A program made the translations under genes and the position numbers. A stretch of 5,995 bases of DNA. It comes from Candidatus Latescibacterota bacterium (GTDB taxonomy: Bacteria; JAAXHH01; JACQVL01). This document shows positions 4,751 through 5,995 of this stretch, in pieces. Every line of letters begins with the position of its first letter. Positions within the stretch are counted from its first letter, which is position 1. Where the stretch lies: NCBI GenBank assembly GCA_016209865.1, contig JACQVL010000006.1, forward strand, positions 1-5,995, in the 5' to 3' direction. A model generated the notes under the pieces. That model ran no database searches, was not told where the DNA came from, and worked only from the letters and a program-made list of their open reading frames with translations.

Positions 4751-5023
4751 ATGCGGAACACAGTCGGCCTTCTTCTCGTCCTCGTCCTGGCATGGGGGGT
4801 TGTCGATTGTGGGAAGAAACAGGAGGCGGCCAAGCCGGAGAGCGCGGCAGGAGGAGCGGCGCCGGCGGCCGCGACCGCCACCGACCCCGTCTGCGGGATG
4901 GAAGTCAAGACTGCGGATGCCCAGAAGGTGGAGTACAAGGGCAAGATGTATTATTTCTGTTCAGCCGGGGATAAGGCTCAGTTCGAGAAAGAGCCGGCCA
5001 AGTACGTGAAGCCGGGGGAATGA
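4751..5023 (+). CDS. Secreted or lipid-anchored YHS-domain protein
   Basis: A 90-aa exported protein. Residues 1-19 form a signal sequence (Arg2, hydrophobic 5-18) followed by C20, then an Ala/Gly/Pro-rich linker (26-44) and a compact YHS domain (45-86). The domain has DPVCGM (45-50) and YYFCS (67-71), with C48 and C70 as likely metal ligands, then FEKEPAKYV (78-86). YHS domains are linked to heavy-metal or copper handling. The usual second Cys of the CxxGC motif is Asp here (D74). The lipobox would be VVDC, with Asp instead of Gly/Ala/Ser before Cys20, so lipidation is uncertain and cleavage by signal peptidase I or an uncleaved anchor is possible. Its stop overlaps the lnt start by four bases (ATGA). 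Confidence 0.88.
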   Translation: MRNTVGLLLVLVLAWGVVDCGKKQEAAKPESAAGGAAPAAATATDPVCGMEVKTADAQKVEYKGKMYYFCSAGDKAQFEKEPAKYVKPGE

Positions 5024-5995
5024 TGGCGCCGTCCTCGCGTCGTTGGTCCCTCCATTCACGCTCCACCGGACTCTGGCTCGCCGTCCTGTCCGGCATCCTG
5101 ACCACCGTCAGCATCCCCAAGCTCGACTGGTGGCCGGCCGCCTGGGTGAGTTTAATCCCCGTCCTCGTCGCCGTCTCCTCTGCCCCGCGCAGGACGCCGG
5201 AGGTCGGCCTGACGTTCGGGTTCGTCTCCGGCCTCGGCAAGGTGTACTGGATGACGGAGACGCTCGTCCTGTACGGGCACCTGAACACCCCACTGGGCGT
5301 GTTCAGCATGAGCATCGTCGCCCTGTTCGTGGGGCTGTACGCCGCCGTTTTTCTCATCCTCCTCTCCCGGACGAATTGGCAGGCTGTCTACTTTCCGATC
5401 CTCGCCGCCGCGCTCTGGACGGCCTTAGAGTGGGTCCAATCGTTCTTCCTGACCGGCTTCCCCTGGGAACTCTTGGGATATTCCCAGTACCGGGTGCTCT
5501 CGATCATCCAAATCGCCCGGTTCACGGGGGTCTACGGGGTGAGCTTCCTGGTCGTCCTCGTCAACGCGACGATCACTATGCTTCTCCTCGCCTCGAGAGA
5601 CCGGACGAAGATATCCGGACACGCCGTCGTGGGGGCCACGAGTCTCACGGCCCTGGCGTTGATCGGGACACTGGGCTACGGATTCCACGTCCTGTCCCGC
5701 GAACGCGCCCGCGAAGCGAAGGCCTCGCCGATGACCGTCGTGGTCGTGCAGGGGAGTGTCTCGCAGGACTTGAAGTGGTCGGAGATGCTCGTCCATCGGA
5801 CAGTGGCCATCTACGACAGCCTGGCGCGCCAGATGTTGCCCCAGCATCCTGATTTCATCGTCTTCCCGGAGACGGCGCTGACGTTCTACCCGGAGAGCCC
5901 GGCGTACGCCGCGTTGACCGACCAGGTCTACCGGCTGGTGGACGACGCGGCCGTGTCCCTGTTGACGGGCGGTCTGGGGTATGAACCGGGACAAC
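5020..5995 (+). CDS. lnt: Apolipoprotein N-acyltransferase, 3' end beyond the window
   Basis: Adds the third acyl chain to the N-terminal Cys of lipoproteins at the periplasmic face of the inner membrane, using phospholipid as donor. The 325 visible codons cover the multi-span membrane half (hydrophobic stretches at about 17-33, 41-54, 91-115, 123-139, 160-190 and 203-222) and the start of the nitrilase-like domain. Diagnostic are EWVQSFFLTGFPWELLGYSQ (137-156), VVVVQGSVSQDLKW (240-253) and FPETAL (282-287), whose E284 matches the catalytic Glu (E267 in E. coli). The catalytic Lys and Cys lie beyond the edge. ATG 5020 overlaps the YHS stop and a second ATG follows at 5023, indicating translational coupling; the G-run at 5014-5018 is too close for an ideal ribosome site. 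Confidence 0.95.
   Translation, partial: MMAPSSRRWSLHSRSTGLWLAVLSGILTTVSIPKLDWWPAAWVSLIPVLVAVSSAPRRTPEVGLTFGFVSGLGKVYWMTETLVLYGHLNTPLGVFSMSIVALFVGLYAAVFLILLSRTNWQAVYFPILAAALWTALEWVQSFFLTGFPWELLGYSQYRVLSIIQIARFTGVYGVSFLVVLVNATITMLLLASRDRTKISGHAVVGATSLTALALIGTLGYGFHVLSRERAREAKASPMTVVVVQGSVSQDLKWSEMLVHRTVAIYDSLARQMLPQHPDFIVFPETALTFYPESPAYAALTDQVYRLVDDAAVSLLTGGLGYEPGQ

Noticed and set aside
5043-5852. Open frame of 269 codons on the plus strand over lnt
   Set aside because: Composition is Arg/Pro-rich and low complexity, and the lnt frame in the same region shows clear family motifs.

Overview
The window is GC-rich DNA from a Gram-negative (diderm, LPS-making) bacterium. It carries two divergent envelope-biogenesis operons that start from a shared intergenic promoter region at about 4555-4750. 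The gene content (LpxB, Kdo transferase, a DUF374-type acyltransferase, Lnt) requires an outer membrane. Gene order and repeat style resemble environmental lineages such as Nitrospirota or NC10-like bacteria. That placement is an impression only; no marker gene in the window fixes the taxon.

Minus strand, read right to left: a GTG-start Gfo/Idh/MocA oxidoreductase (4554-3553), a small membrane methyltransferase of the isoprenylcysteine/phospholipid type (3485-2913), lpxB lipid A disaccharide synthase (2839-1709), a DUF374-family acyltransferase that is a candidate LpxJ-like lipid A late acyltransferase (1621-929), and waaA/kdtA Kdo transferase (927 to beyond the left edge). Together these cover disaccharide formation, Kdo addition and probably late acylation of lipid A. 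msbA, lpxK and other Raetz-pathway genes are not in view.

Plus strand: a 90-aa secreted, possibly lipid-anchored YHS-domain protein (4751-5023). It overlaps by 4 bases the start of lnt, apolipoprotein N-acyltransferase (5020 to beyond the right edge), which is seen up to just past the first catalytic Glu of its nitrilase domain.

The genes themselves are ordinary. What is unusual is how short repeats have invaded nearly every gene boundary of the minus-strand operon. Four arrays or array pairs have unrelated sequences but share a strict 7-base period: GGTCAGG at 1-28, CAATCCG at 964-991, AGTGAAG at 1624-1721, and AGTGAC(A/G) at 2842-2922. Two of them form inverted pairs between genes and share end sequences. 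A different twin-hairpin palindrome lies at 3501-3556 and a GAAA-tetraloop hairpin at 939-954. Three genes take their stop codon from a repeat, the acyltransferase has a C-terminal tail of about 20 residues made of repeat sequence, and waaA is read in frame through a heptamer array that stays open because of a single base. Apart from these repeats there is no gene-free stretch over 300 bases. I see no RNA gene, CRISPR array, transposase or phage gene.
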